A stretch of 64,000 bases of DNA from Crocosphaera chwakensis CCY0110 (GCF_000169335.1 NZ_AAXW01000014.1:62001-126000), one strand, 5' to 3'. Counted from the stretch's first letter, positions 6,300 to 14,978 are shown. Numbers and translations are program-made. Notes: generated from the sequence alone by a model not told the origin.

Positions 6300-8072
6300 T
6301 CAGTTTGAGGGTGGTTGACATTCATACCAGTCACGATAGTCCTTAGCGTTTTTCTTTTGGTGACATTGGATGTGTAGGAGTTGTAGATTGTCGAAACGGT
6401 TATTACCGTTTTTACTTTTTGCTACAATGTGGTCTTCCTGTATTACATCTTCTTGCTTAAAGTGTAATCCGCACCAGTTACATTTCCCTTTTTGACGTTT
6501 TAATAACGCACTTTTTCTGGGGTGTAATATAGGGCTTTTGCCCATTCTGGTACTCCAATAGACGTGGTTTCCATCATAAGGGGAGGCATTTCCTCTGACC
6601 AATGTATGCCTTTTTATGGGCGTTTGATTGTGTCTTTTGAGTCTTTCCTCAATTCCTTTGTGAGTGAAAATCCAATTTTCGGTTTCTGACGTTTTCCAGT
6701 ATTTGTTTTTGACTTTCTTCCAAGACTTTATTCTTGGATGTCTCCTTTTTGCCCACTTTACTAAACAGGAGAATAACAGATGGTCTTGTGTCTCAAATGA
6801 ATCTTTACTACATACAGTTGAGTAAAAATTTGTCCATCCTTTTATTACGCTATTGAGTTTCCTAATGAGAACTTCTTGTTTAGAAGCTTTTTCACTTCGT
6901 ACTACTTTTCGTAATTTTTCATGGTGTTTTTTGAGACTCTCCTTGCTAGGTTTTATGATGGCTTTAAATCCAAGTAATTCGCCTTTAGGAGATTTTCCAG
7001 AGCTATTTTTGTCAGCTTTATATTGTCTGAAGTTAAACCCCAGAAAATCAAAGCCGGGTTTATTCCCTTTATGTTCGTCGTAAGTGTGAACAATTTTGGT
7101 TTTACTGTCTTTTAGTCTTAAGCCGATAGTCCTTAACCATTCATTTATTAGCTCTTTACAGACCTCAACTACTTTTTGGTCTTCATGTATTACTACAAGG
7201 TCGTCTTCATATCTGATTAGGATTGGACTGTAGAATTCCTGTCCTTTTGAGTGGAACCAGGTTTGTCTGTTTCCTACTCCTAATCTGGGAAATGCCTTCT
7301 TGAGTAAGTCTTCCATTCCATGCAAAGCAATATTTGCTAGTAATGGGCTTAGTGTTCCGCCTTGAGGTGTACCTTCTTTTGTTGGAAATAATTGATTTTC
7401 ATCTATTATTCCTGCCTTTAACCAGGCTTTGATTTGTCTCCTCAATTTAGGATATGTGTTGAGCTTTTTAATTAATTCTGAATGACTGATTTTGTCGAAG
7501 CATTTTTCTATGTCGGTTTCAAGAATAAATTTCTTCTTCTTGGATATACCTGAAAATATTGCTTCTACTGCATCATGGACTGACCTACCAGGTCTGAAAC
7601 CATAGGAATGAGGCTCGAATTTTGCTTCCCATTCTGGTTCTAGTGCCATTTTTGCTAAGGTTTGTAATGCTCTGTCTTTTATGGTTGGTATCCCCAAAGG
7701 TCTCTTTTCTGATTTTCCAGGTTTAGGTATCCATACTCTTCGTACTGGATTACTTTTCCCTGTGAATTTGAGTTCCTGAATGAGCTTCCATCTGGCAGAC
7801 GGTCTTAAAGATTTTACTCCGTCTATTCCTGATGTTCTCTTTCCACGATTTTCTTGGGTCACTTTCCTTATGGCTAAGCATTTGGCTGACCATGATGAGG
7901 TCAAAATCTTTTGGAGTTTGCGGACGGCAACAATGTCCCCACGTTGACTGGCTCTGTAAATTCGGTTTTGCAGCTTATACACTTTTTTGTTGACGGTTTT
8001 CCAGTCGATGTTACTCCACTTTTTTCCGTCATCTGTAGGTGTTAATACTTTCCTCGATTGGGCATTAGTCAT
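6300..8072 (-). CDS. ltrA: Group II intron-encoded protein: reverse transcriptase/maturase with HNH endonuclease
   Basis: 590 residues from ATG 8072 (an earlier TTG at 8105 has no better ribosome site). Order: RVT_N segment (YKLQNRIYRASQRG), RT domain with GIDGVKSL, RPLGIPTIKDRALQ, YGFRPGRSVHDA, GTPQGGTLSPLLANI and the active-site block RYEDDLVV, maturase X domain (LNSVIKGWTNFYS), and a C-terminal HNH domain with CNWC, EDHIVAKSKNG, NLQLLHIQCH. It binds its intron, helps splicing and drives retrohoming. The active site reads YEDD where these proteins usually have YADD; both catalytic Asp residues are kept. Confidence 0.95.
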   Translation of the reverse strand: MTNAQSRKVLTPTDDGKKWSNIDWKTVNKKVYKLQNRIYRASQRGDIVAVRKLQKILTSSWSAKCLAIRKVTQENRGKRTSGIDGVKSLRPSARWKLIQELKFTGKSNPVRRVWIPKPGKSEKRPLGIPTIKDRALQTLAKMALEPEWEAKFEPHSYGFRPGRSVHDAVEAIFSGISKKKKFILETDIEKCFDKISHSELIKKLNTYPKLRRQIKAWLKAGIIDENQLFPTKEGTPQGGTLSPLLANIALHGMEDLLKKAFPRLGVGNRQTWFHSKGQEFYSPILIRYEDDLVVIHEDQKVVEVCKELINEWLRTIGLRLKDSKTKIVHTYDEHKGNKPGFDFLGFNFRQYKADKNSSGKSPKGELLGFKAIIKPSKESLKKHHEKLRKVVRSEKASKQEVLIRKLNSVIKGWTNFYSTVCSKDSFETQDHLLFSCLVKWAKRRHPRIKSWKKVKNKYWKTSETENWIFTHKGIEERLKRHNQTPIKRHTLVRGNASPYDGNHVYWSTRMGKSPILHPRKSALLKRQKGKCNWCGLHFKQEDVIQEDHIVAKSKNGNNRFDNLQLLHIQCHQKKNAKDYRDWYECQPPSN

Positions 8073-8316
8073 GTTACTGTTACTTCCAACTTTACAATCC
8101 TTCAAACCGTGAGTCTGTCTGCGTCCCTCTCTGATTACCAGAGACAGATTTGCTTTTGACTCAATCTCTCCCTTATCTTGCTTACGCTGGTAACTACTTA
8201 GAATTTCGACCTATTTTCTAAGAGCAAAGACAAGGTTTATTACGTTCCTATTAACCATTTATTCAGCTTTAGAGTCCTCTTATCCACCGGAGCCTTGTTG
8301 GTTACGAATACTTCAC

Positions 8317-8323
8317 ATCGAAG
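8317..8323 (-). other. EBS1 of the group II intron
   Basis: Minus strand CTTCGAT lies in the loop of a hairpin (stem CTTCA/TGAAG) in the intron 5' region and is perfectly complementary to the seven bases ATCGAAG at 8691-8685 that end exon 1. This is the exon-recognition element expected in domain I. Confidence 0.75.
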
Positions 8324-8684
8324 ACTTGAAGTACATTTTGAAAAGTCATCGCCGATTACTTTTCCTTTTGGCTCGTTAACATTTTGTTTACAGCCTGTCA
8401 GTCCGTTTGGCTGCTTAGAACTAACGATGGTTCTGATAGAGGTTCACTTTCGTTACTCATGGCTAAACTGCTAACCCAAGGTCGTTTATGGACTTAAACT
8501 TATTGGATATTTCATCCTGCTTTACCCGATTTGATGACCATTCGTCTCAGATAAGGATGCGCTTTCAACCCCCGTAACTGGGATGATTGGACTTTCACCA
8601 ATATGGTTAATAAGTTGTCAAGGTTCTGTTTCAACCTTGCAGGTAATCCTTCCGATTTCTCGGTTTCTACCTAACGTACCGCAC

Positions 8685-9369
8685 CTTCGATTAATTCTTC
8701 TAACAAATGATCGTCAAAGTCGGCTAAAACTTCTAACATTTCTTGACGCGCTGCGTGTTCTTCTGCTTTGAGGTGTTCGGGAAGGGGAACGGGGTCAGCC
8801 GAACTACCAGAATGATAATGATAAGCTTGTTCAGTGATTAAATCAATATAGCCGATCAGTTCTCTGTCTTGACGGATGGGATATTGTTGGGGGACAACAG
8901 GACGGGTAGACACATCTTTGAGGGCGTGGAGTACGTCCATAAAGCTGTCTTTGAAGCGATCCATCTTGTTGATATAGATGATATGGGGTATTTCCCAGTC
9001 ATCAAGGAATTTTAACAAGGGTGCAAGGGTCAACAGGCGATCAATTTCCGGTTCACAAACCACGATCGCAGCACCGGCACCCACTAAAGCATTATAGGTT
9101 TCTTGGGCAAATTCTATGGAACCGGGACAGTCTAAAAAGGTAAATTCAATGTTTTTGTGGGTGGTACTCGTAGCGGAAACCTCCACACTCATTTGTCTGT
9201 CTCTGGCTTCGGGAGAACTATCGCTAATGGTGTTACCATCTTTAATGCTACCTTTTCGGGTAATAGCACCGCTAACGGATAATAGGCTTTCGAGTAGAGT
9301 GGTTTTACCACTTGAATAAGGGCCTACAATAGCCACATTACGCACATTGCCGAGGACTTTTTCGTTCAT
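8685..9369 (-). CDS. EF-G-like GTPase, exon 1 (GTPase domain)
   Basis: Begins MNEKVLGNVRNVAIVG at ATG 9369, preceded by an ideal ribosome site. It carries the G1 loop GPYSSGKTT, G3 DCPGSIEF, and G4 INKMDR. Canonical EF-G has a catalytic His after DTPG (DTPGHVDF); here it is Ser, as in EF-G-like paralogs of uncertain function rather than the translocase. Exon 1 ends at base 1 of a codon (LLEELIE then G), and the frame runs into TAG six codons later inside the intron. The true fusA is presumably elsewhere. Role is unknown; a ribosome-associated GTPase is the family-level guess. Confidence 0.88.
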
Positions 9370-9693
9370 AAAACACCTCCTTGGAGCTAATTTTCTAACT
9401 CAACACAGGCAGGTTGAGAGTAAACGCTATTTATCTGTTTTTCTCCCCATCTTGTGAGTGTTAAGCGATAACAGAAAATTGAACTCACATTGTTTTGTAT
9501 CTAATTTCAATGTAGCGAGTTTAACGTTGTTTAGGTATGCTAGAAGACATCTTGCAATGACTTTTAAAATAACTGAGAAATTTGATTAAGAAAAAAGAAT
9601 AATCATTAATTAATGCTACAAAACAGAGATCATATTAGAATTTTGTGTTAGAAAGTTGACTATTTTTTTTGAGTTAAATGAAATACATAAGAA
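9370..9693 (-). promoter_or_regulatory. Upstream region and strong ribosome site of the EF-G-like gene
   Basis: The minus strand shows AAGGAGGT at 9382-9375, five bases from the ATG, one of the strongest Shine-Dalgarno matches in the window. The rest of this 324-base gap is AT-rich, and also contains the region after the methylase stop. I see no other gene or clear promoter boxes. Confidence 0.6.
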
Positions 9694-10785
9694 TCAGAAA
9701 TGACTTATGGGATATCTTGTTTCTTTTCCATTGCCTCTTGCCTGTTGTTTAATTACATCATAAATTTTTTCAGCAATTTCATGAATAACAGGAATAGCGA
9801 CAGAATTACCAATTTGTCGATACATTTGGGTTCTAGAAACTGGAAATTGAAAGTCTTTAGGCAACCCCATGATCGCTTTACATTCATTTTCTGAAAGTAA
9901 TCTTAATCCTGTTTCTCCATCTCTAACAAATGTCCCTGTTAATCGTTGGATTTTGTGATAGGTAGAAACAAAGGTTTTGACTTTTACTTTTGAGTTTTGA
10001 TCAACAATTTGAGGTCTTCCGTCATCTTTTTTGAATAAATAGGTTTTTTGTAGATGTTTACTAATAGAATAACCTTCTACATTTGTTTCAATAAATTGGT
10101 CAATAAAAACATTATTTTTTCTACCTACTGGAAAATTAAACTCAACTCTTTCTTTGAGATAGTCTCGACAAAATCCAACTATATATATTCTCTCTCTTAC
10201 TTGGGGTAAATTAAATAAAGCAGCATCTAAAATACTGTATCTAACATCATAATTTAAACTATCTAGGGTTTTCAAAATAATATTAAAGGTTTGTACTTTA
10301 TCATGATTAACTAAACCTGGAACATTTTCTAAGAGAAAACAAAAAGGTTTTTTTGCTTCTAAAATTTGAGCAATATTATAAAATAAGTTACCTTGGGTTT
10401 CATGACGAAACCCTTCCCGTTTACCAATGGTACTAAAGGGTTGACAAGGAAATCCCCCGATGAGAATATCATGATCAGGTATATCTTGAGGATTAATTTT
10501 ATTAATGTCTCCAAATGGCTTTTCTCCGAAGTTAAATTGATAGGTTTGTTGTGCATATTTATCCCATTCAGAAGAAAAGACACATTGACTATAAGAACGA
10601 GAAAATCCCATTCTCATTCCTCCTATTCCAGCAAATAAGTCGATTATTTTAATTGTATTTTTCTTTATCTTGTTATAATTTTTTCGAGAATAAGTAATAT
10701 TAATTCGTTCTAGTAACTCAGGCATATAACTGTCAGTTGTACTTTTGATTAAAGTACGTTGATTATTCATTGTTTTCACAGTCAT
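9694..10785 (-). CDS. DNA (cytosine-5-)-methyltransferase
   Basis: 363 residues from ATG 10785 (a TTG three codons earlier is less likely). All main C5-methylase motifs are present: I DLFAGIGGMRMGF, IV GGFPCQPFS with the catalytic Cys, VI ENVPGLV, VIII RERIYIVGF, and X QIGNSVAIPVI. The target-recognition region (about residues 215-310) is short. No restriction endonuclease is next to it, so it is an orphan methylase. A C5-methylase acting on CGATCG, the HIP1 core, is known in Synechocystis (M.Ssp6803I); whether this is its relative is not decidable by eye. Confidence 0.93.
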   Translation of the reverse strand: MTVKTMNNQRTLIKSTTDSYMPELLERINITYSRKNYNKIKKNTIKIIDLFAGIGGMRMGFSRSYSQCVFSSEWDKYAQQTYQFNFGEKPFGDINKINPQDIPDHDILIGGFPCQPFSTIGKREGFRHETQGNLFYNIAQILEAKKPFCFLLENVPGLVNHDKVQTFNIILKTLDSLNYDVRYSILDAALFNLPQVRERIYIVGFCRDYLKERVEFNFPVGRKNNVFIDQFIETNVEGYSISKHLQKTYLFKKDDGRPQIVDQNSKVKVKTFVSTYHKIQRLTGTFVRDGETGLRLLSENECKAIMGLPKDFQFPVSRTQMYRQIGNSVAIPVIHEIAEKIYDVIKQQARGNGKETRYPISHF

Positions 10786-10893
10786 GAAGTACAATTATGA
10801 TCTAGAGTTAATGATACGACTATTAATCCTATCTAATTTTTTATTATTTTTCTACTCTAAATCAAGTATTATAAACCCTAAAAATAGAATAGA

Positions 10894-10911
10894 GGTCAAC
10901 AACCGTTGACC
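10894..10911. repeat. GGTCAAC/GTTGACC hairpin downstream of rpsU
   Basis: Perfect seven-pair inverted repeat with a four-base loop between the methylase and rpsU. The minus strand continues TCTATTCTATTTTT, so it could end the rbp-rpsU transcript; the same palindrome type also occurs as a dispersed repeat in cyanobacteria. Confidence 0.5.
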
Positions 10912-10934
10912 CCTACTGTTGTCTGGATATTTAT

Positions 10935-11123
10935 TTATTTACGATAACTTCTTTTGCGTTGTCTTTGTTTAGCGATCGCTTTACGTTTGCGTTTTTCGAT
11001 GGGAGTTTCAAAATGCCGATTTTTCTTCATATCATAAAAAATGCCGGCTTTACTGACTTGGCGTTTGAAGCGACGTAAGGCTGATTCTATGCCTTCATTT
11101 TCTCCGCGAATAATTTGAGTCAT
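10935..11123 (-). CDS. rpsU: 30S ribosomal protein S21
   Basis: 62 residues, MTQIIRGENEGIESALRRFKRQ then AGIFYDMKKNRHFE and a very basic tail (KRKRKAIAKQRQRKRSYRK), the full S21 pattern. It sits last in a minus-strand series after an RRM protein gene and a pentapeptide gene. rbp-rpsU linkage is known in Anabaena, where both respond to cold. Spacing to the pentapeptide gene is 27 bases, so one transcript is likely. Confidence 0.96.
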   Translation of the reverse strand: MTQIIRGENEGIESALRRFKRQVSKAGIFYDMKKNRHFETPIEKRKRKAIAKQRQRKRSYRK

Positions 11124-11150
11124 GTTTGAGTTTATCTCCTTAATTAGTGA

Positions 11151-11471
11151 TTACTTAACAGCAACTTTTGATGGCTGAAAAATGGCTCTTGATAAATAGG
11201 TTTTACTGGTATCTATCCCATCGAGATCAACATCAGTTAGGTTGGCTGCAGTCAGATTTGTTTCAGTTAAATCAGCCCCTTGCAAACGAACATTCGTTAA
11301 ATTAGCATAGCTGAGATTGGCTCTAGTCAAATTGACCCCTCTGAGATCAGCCCCACTGAGATTAACCCCACTTAGATTGACATTTCTGAGATTAGCTGCA
11401 ATTAGGATTATATTTCTAAAGTCTCTTTGCCCTGCATTGTAGCGACTTAAAAGTTCTTTAATATTCATCAT
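11151..11471 (-). CDS. Small pentapeptide-repeat protein
   Basis: 106 residues. About 13 consecutive A(D/N)LxX repeats (NLSGVNLSGADLRGVNLTRA and similar) from residue 25 to 90 predict a short right-handed beta helix; no signal peptide. The first 20 residues (KELLSRYNAGQRDFRNI) are the common lead-in of cyanobacterial pentapeptide proteins. It lies between rbp and rpsU, 27 bases from rpsU and 96 from rbp. Function of such proteins is generally unknown. Confidence 0.88.
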   Translation of the reverse strand: MMNIKELLSRYNAGQRDFRNIILIAANLRNVNLSGVNLSGADLRGVNLTRANLSYANLTNVRLQGADLTETNLTAANLTDVDLDGIDTSKTYLSRAIFQPSKVAVK

Positions 11472-11514
11472 GTGTTATTCTCAATTAATAAGTTAAAAGG
11501 GTTTAGAAAGAATT

Positions 11515-11550
11515 GCGATCTCGAAGAGATCCGCTTCGCAGTGCGCTGTT
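11515..11550. repeat. Dispersed palindromic element
   Basis: Contains GATCTCGAAGAGATC (11517-11531), a perfect six-pair palindrome, followed by CGCTTCGCAGTGCGC. I recognise this block as a recurrent intergenic repeat type in low-GC unicellular cyanobacteria; copies elsewhere in this window were not seen. Confidence 0.45.
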
Positions 11551-11567
11551 CAACAAGACGGATAGCT

Positions 11568-11852
11568 TTAATAGCGACGAGTCGAACCCCCACCAGACGA
11601 TTTGCGATTTTCTCTAGGTCTAGCTTTGTTAACTTTTAAGGCTCGCCCCATCCACTCAGCCCCATCTAATGCTTCAATAGCTGCAGTTTCTTCTGTTTCT
11701 GTCCCCATTTCTACGAAACCGAATCCTCTCGATTTTCCGGTTTCACGATCGCTAGGAATTTGTACCCTTTTAACGGTGCCATATTCTGCAAACACTTGTT
11801 CTAGGTCTACTTGAGTGACATCGTAGGATAAATTGCCGACATAAATTGACAT
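11568..11852 (-). CDS. rbp: RRM-type RNA-binding protein
   Basis: 94 residues: one RRM with RNP2 (IYVGNL) at residue 3 and RNP1 (SRGFGFVEM) near residue 42, then a short glycine-containing tail (SSGGGSTRRY). Cyanobacterial Rbp proteins of this form bind single-stranded RNA; many are cold-induced and some help place photosystem mRNAs at thylakoids. The 16 bases ahead of the ATG lack a strong ribosome site (TTTAGAGCATTTTT). First gene of the rbp-pentapeptide-rpsU series. Confidence 0.95.
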   Translation of the reverse strand: MSIYVGNLSYDVTQVDLEQVFAEYGTVKRVQIPSDRETGKSRGFGFVEMGTETEETAAIEALDGAEWMGRALKVNKARPRENRKSSGGGSTRRY

Positions 11853-12122
11853 AAAAATGCTCTAAAGTGAGTAGTGTAGAGAGTTAAATTCACTCAGATG
11901 CTTTTGTAAATAAAAATTGACAAAACAACTTAAGGAAAATAATTCTTATGGCATAATCGTAACATGATTTATCAAAATATTGTAGGGGGAACTAGGAAGC
12001 TTAATTGTACTCTTTATTGAAAGCATATACTTTTTGATCTTAGCATACAACGAGGCGATTATTCAAATGAGTAATGTTGAGTGAGTTGTAAGGACTATTA
12101 TTGTAGTTTTCTACTGATGATC
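11853..12122 (-). promoter_or_regulatory. Leader and promoter region of rbp
   Basis: AT-rich gap of about 270 bases between the desC terminator and rbp. No open frame. On the minus strand TTGATA is followed about 18 bases later by CATAAGAAT, a poor promoter match that would leave a leader of roughly 100 bases, in keeping with long leaders of cold-responsive rbp genes. This is inference only. Confidence 0.3.
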
Positions 12123-12152
12123 AAAAAACCTTCTCATCAACAACAGAGAAGG
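12123..12152 (-). terminator. Rho-independent terminator of desC
   Basis: Minus strand CCTTCTC, ten-base loop, GAGAAGG, then TTTTTTGA. It starts 28 bases after the desC stop. Confidence 0.8.
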
Positions 12153-12179
12153 CTTATCGATTTTACCCAAACGTAAAAA

Positions 12180-13004
12180 TTATTTATTATCTGAAACAGG
12201 GGCTAACTTGACGTTTTTGGCAAGTCCTACAAATTCCAATATTTTAATTGTCATCCAAGTAATATCGATTTCCCACCAAGCTAACCCATGACGGGCAGAA
12301 TATTGATAAGCATGGTGATTATTGTGCCATCCTTCACCAAAGGTTAGTAAAGCAACCCACCAACAGTTACGAGAGTTATCGTTAGATTCATGACTTTGAT
12401 AACCGAATTTGTGGGTAGCACTATTAACAAACCAAGTGAAGTGAAATACCATAACTAACCGGACAAAAATTCCCCAAATAACAAAAGGCCATCCACCTAA
12501 GAAATAAAGAATTAAACCTAAGCCAAGTTGAATGGGAACCATGAAATTTTGACAAAAATTATAAAAGGGATCGTCTTTAATATCTTGAGTATAACGAGGT
12601 ACATCATTATCCGCAGGAATATGATGTAACATCCATCCTAGATGACTCCACCAAAACCCTCGGTTAGAATCATGGGGATCAGGTTCAGTATCAGAATATT
12701 TATGATGAATACGGTGTAAACCAACCCATTGAATAGGGCCACCTTGACAGGCTAATGTGCCGAGGAAAACTAACAGATATTCTAACAATTTTGGTGCTTG
12801 AAAACTTCGATGGGACACCAACCGATGAAAGCCTAAAGTAATTCCTAACGCCCCTGTGACCCAATATAGAAAGAAGGCAACCCCTAGGGCTTGCCAACTA
12901 AAATTACTCGGCAAAAATGCGAGTAAGGCAATGAGATGAATCGATGCCATATAAATGATAATTGTCCAGTCATAGGGGAGTTTTTGAGATGTGGCAACAG
13001 TCAT
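12180..13004 (-). CDS. desC: Acyl-lipid delta-9 fatty acid desaturase
   Basis: 274 residues, integral membrane protein with hydrophobic pairs near residues 15-55 and 145-190. The three histidine boxes of acyl desaturases are present: HRLVSH, HRIHHKYSD and HNNHHAYQ, which bind the di-iron centre. In cyanobacteria DesC puts the first double bond into stearoyl chains of membrane lipids, so the gene is needed for membrane fluidity. It stands alone, with its own terminator. The upstream cluster is the rbp-rpsU group, also tied to cold response in relatives. Confidence 0.94.
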   Translation of the reverse strand: MTVATSQKLPYDWTIIIYMASIHLIALLAFLPSNFSWQALGVAFFLYWVTGALGITLGFHRLVSHRSFQAPKLLEYLLVFLGTLACQGGPIQWVGLHRIHHKYSDTEPDPHDSNRGFWWSHLGWMLHHIPADNDVPRYTQDIKDDPFYNFCQNFMVPIQLGLGLILYFLGGWPFVIWGIFVRLVMVFHFTWFVNSATHKFGYQSHESNDNSRNCWWVALLTFGEGWHNNHHAYQYSARHGLAWWEIDITWMTIKILEFVGLAKNVKLAPVSDNK

Positions 13005-13231
13005 GTAATAACCTGTATATAAACGTAATCAAATCTTTATTATACTCGACGATAGTGTTAACTGTTTTTAGCTGACAAAGATTTTAATATTTTAATATTT
13101 AATTCCGAATTAAATTCCCAATTAAATGACTTATGTAAGCCTTTATTTGGTATAAATAAATGGGACAAAAGTAACTTTGTCATTGTTTTAAATGAGTCAC
13201 TATCGACAAGATTAAAGTTTGGGGTTGACAA

Positions 13232-14455
13232 TTGGACAGTTTAATGCTTATAAATGAGGCAGAAAACGCCCTAGTTCCGATTTTTTCGGAAATTGACCAT
13301 AAGGTCAAGCAAAATCTCAAGAAAACCTTAGCAGCCTTTAGCAATCATCGTCTGGGAGTTCATCATTTTGCTAGTGTGAGTGGTTATGGTCATGATGATC
13401 TCGGACGAGAAACCCTGGATAAGATTTTGGCTGAGATTATGGAAGCAGAAGCGGCCATAGTCCGCATACAGTTTGTATCAGGAACTCATGCGATCGCTTG
13501 TGCTTTGTTTGGGGTGCTTCGTCCAGGAGACGAAATGTTAGCAGTGGCTGGTGCGCCTTACGACACCCTCGAAGAGGTCATCGGTTTACGGGGCAGTGGC
13601 CAAGGCTCATTAACAGAGTTTAACATTAATTACCGGCAATTAGACCTAACTGAAGAGGGATCTATTGACTGGGAAGGGTTAAAAACCGCGATTAAACCAG
13701 AAACAAGATTGGTGTTAATTCAGCGTTCTTGTGGTTATTCTTGGCGTTCAAGTTTATCTATTGCAGATATTAAAGAAATTATTAAAATTGTCAAAGCACA
13801 AAATCCTAACACAGTATGTTTTGTGGACAATTGCTATGGTGAATTGGTAGAAACCTTAGAACCAACCGCAGTGGGGGCTGATTTAATGGCGGGTTCTTTG
13901 ATCAAAAATTTAGGGGGAACAATTGTTACGACAGGAGGCTATATTGCAGGACAAAAACTATTAGTAGAAGCAGCAGCTTGTCGTTTAACTTCTCCTGGTA
14001 TTGGTACAGAAGGTGGGGCAACTTTAGATCAAAATCGTTTATTATTTCAAGGCTTATTTTTAGCTCCACAAATGGTGGGAGAAGCTATAAAAGGAAGTCA
14101 TTTAATTGCTTATGTTTTCGATAAATTAGGCTACGAAGTAAAGCCCTTACCGATGGTTCCTCGTCGAGATATTATTCAGGGGATTAAGTTAGGCTCTTCT
14201 GAAAAATTAAGGGCATTTTGTCGAGCGATTCAAACCTATTCTCCTGTGGGTTCTTATCTAGATCCAGTACCAGCAGAAATGCCAGGTTATGAAAGTCAAT
14301 TAGTGATGGCTGGAGGAACCTTTATTGATGGGAGTACCTCGGAATTTTCTGCCGATGGACCACTCAGAGAACCCTATCTTGTTTTCTGTCAAGGAGGAAC
14401 TCACTGGACTCATATTTCTTTGGCGTTAGAAGCAGCTATCGAAGCTATTTTATAA
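13232..14455 (+). CDS. Methionine gamma-lyase family / aluminum-resistance-like PLP enzyme
   Basis: About 405 residues, starting from TTG 13232 (with GGGG upstream) or ATG 13244. Fold-type I PLP enzyme: RLGVHHFASVSGYGHDD near the start, QFVSGTHAIACALFG, VDNCYGELVE with the PLP-binding Asp, and the Schiff-base Lys in GSLIKNLGGTIVTTGGY. These are signatures of the family annotated as aluminum resistance protein / methionine gamma-lyase-like (YnbB). The real substrate in cyanobacteria is not established. Single gene in front of a small secreted-protein gene. Confidence 0.88.
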   Translation: MDSLMLINEAENALVPIFSEIDHKVKQNLKKTLAAFSNHRLGVHHFASVSGYGHDDLGRETLDKILAEIMEAEAAIVRIQFVSGTHAIACALFGVLRPGDEMLAVAGAPYDTLEEVIGLRGSGQGSLTEFNINYRQLDLTEEGSIDWEGLKTAIKPETRLVLIQRSCGYSWRSSLSIADIKEIIKIVKAQNPNTVCFVDNCYGELVETLEPTAVGADLMAGSLIKNLGGTIVTTGGYIAGQKLLVEAAACRLTSPGIGTEGGATLDQNRLLFQGLFLAPQMVGEAIKGSHLIAYVFDKLGYEVKPLPMVPRRDIIQGIKLGSSEKLRAFCRAIQTYSPVGSYLDPVPAEMPGYESQLVMAGGTFIDGSTSEFSADGPLREPYLVFCQGGTHWTHISLALEAAIEAIL

Positions 14456-14534
14456 TTATCTAATGATATTTGTTTCAAGATTTAATTATAATAATGTTGT
14501 TACTTTAATCTTACTCTTAATTAGAGATAAAATA

Positions 14535-14978
14535 ATGATAAAAATCAAAGGAGCTATTTTTACTTTAACTTGTATTAGTTTATTGAATTTAAGTTTAAAT
14601 CTATTTGCTCAAACAATAGACGATCCTCAAATTAAAAATATAGATGATCTTTCCAATGATTCAGCCCAAATGATGACTTGGACTTGTAATAATCAAGACG
14701 ATAATATTGTAGTAGAGGCCAAAGATGATCAAATTTGGTCATCCATTATTGAATCAAAAAATTGGAATTGTCAAGAAAATTTATCGGACATTCCTACCGA
14801 TGCTTTACAATTTACTTGCGAACCCACTGAAGATGGTAGTATTAGTCTTTTAACCATTACTTGGTTAAGTGGTAAAGACGAAAATAAACAAATGGGACAA
14901 TGGATACATCAATTTGCCGAGGAATATAATATGATGTGTTCTATGGCTAAGGTTGGATTATTAGATAATGACGAGTAG
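14535..14978 (+). CDS. Unknown small secreted protein
   Basis: 147 residues from ATG 14535; the frame is open from 14463, but this ATG gives a clean signal peptide (MIKIKGAIFTLTCISLLNLS, cleavage after LFAQ). The mature part is acidic and has three pairs of Cys (MTWTCNN, NWNCQEN, FTCEPTE, MMCSMAK), suggesting disulfides. I recognise no domain. It follows the PLP enzyme by 80 bases on the same strand. Confidence 0.7.
   Translation: MIKIKGAIFTLTCISLLNLSLNLFAQTIDDPQIKNIDDLSNDSAQMMTWTCNNQDDNIVVEAKDDQIWSSIIESKNWNCQENLSDIPTDALQFTCEPTEDGSISLLTITWLSGKDENKQMGQWIHQFAEEYNMMCSMAKVGLLDNDE

Larger units (their letters stand above)
6224..8684 (-). mobile_element. Group II intron inserted in the EF-G-like gene, sense orientation
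   Basis: 2461 bases. The 5' end is GTGCGGTACG (8684 downward), matching the GUGYG rule; the 3' end is GGGCAAT (AY rule). Domain V is at 6265-6298, followed by a domain VI hairpin (AGTCATAAAG, GCGA, CTTTATGGCT). The 5' third (8684-8106) is non-coding domains I to III; the maturase lies in domain IV. EBS1 (CTTCGAT, 8323-8317), in a hairpin loop, is perfectly complementary to the last seven bases of exon 1 (ATCGAAG). Removal restores the host frame. All parts look present, so splicing is likely; mobility depends on the unusual RT motif noted for the maturase. Confidence 0.93.
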
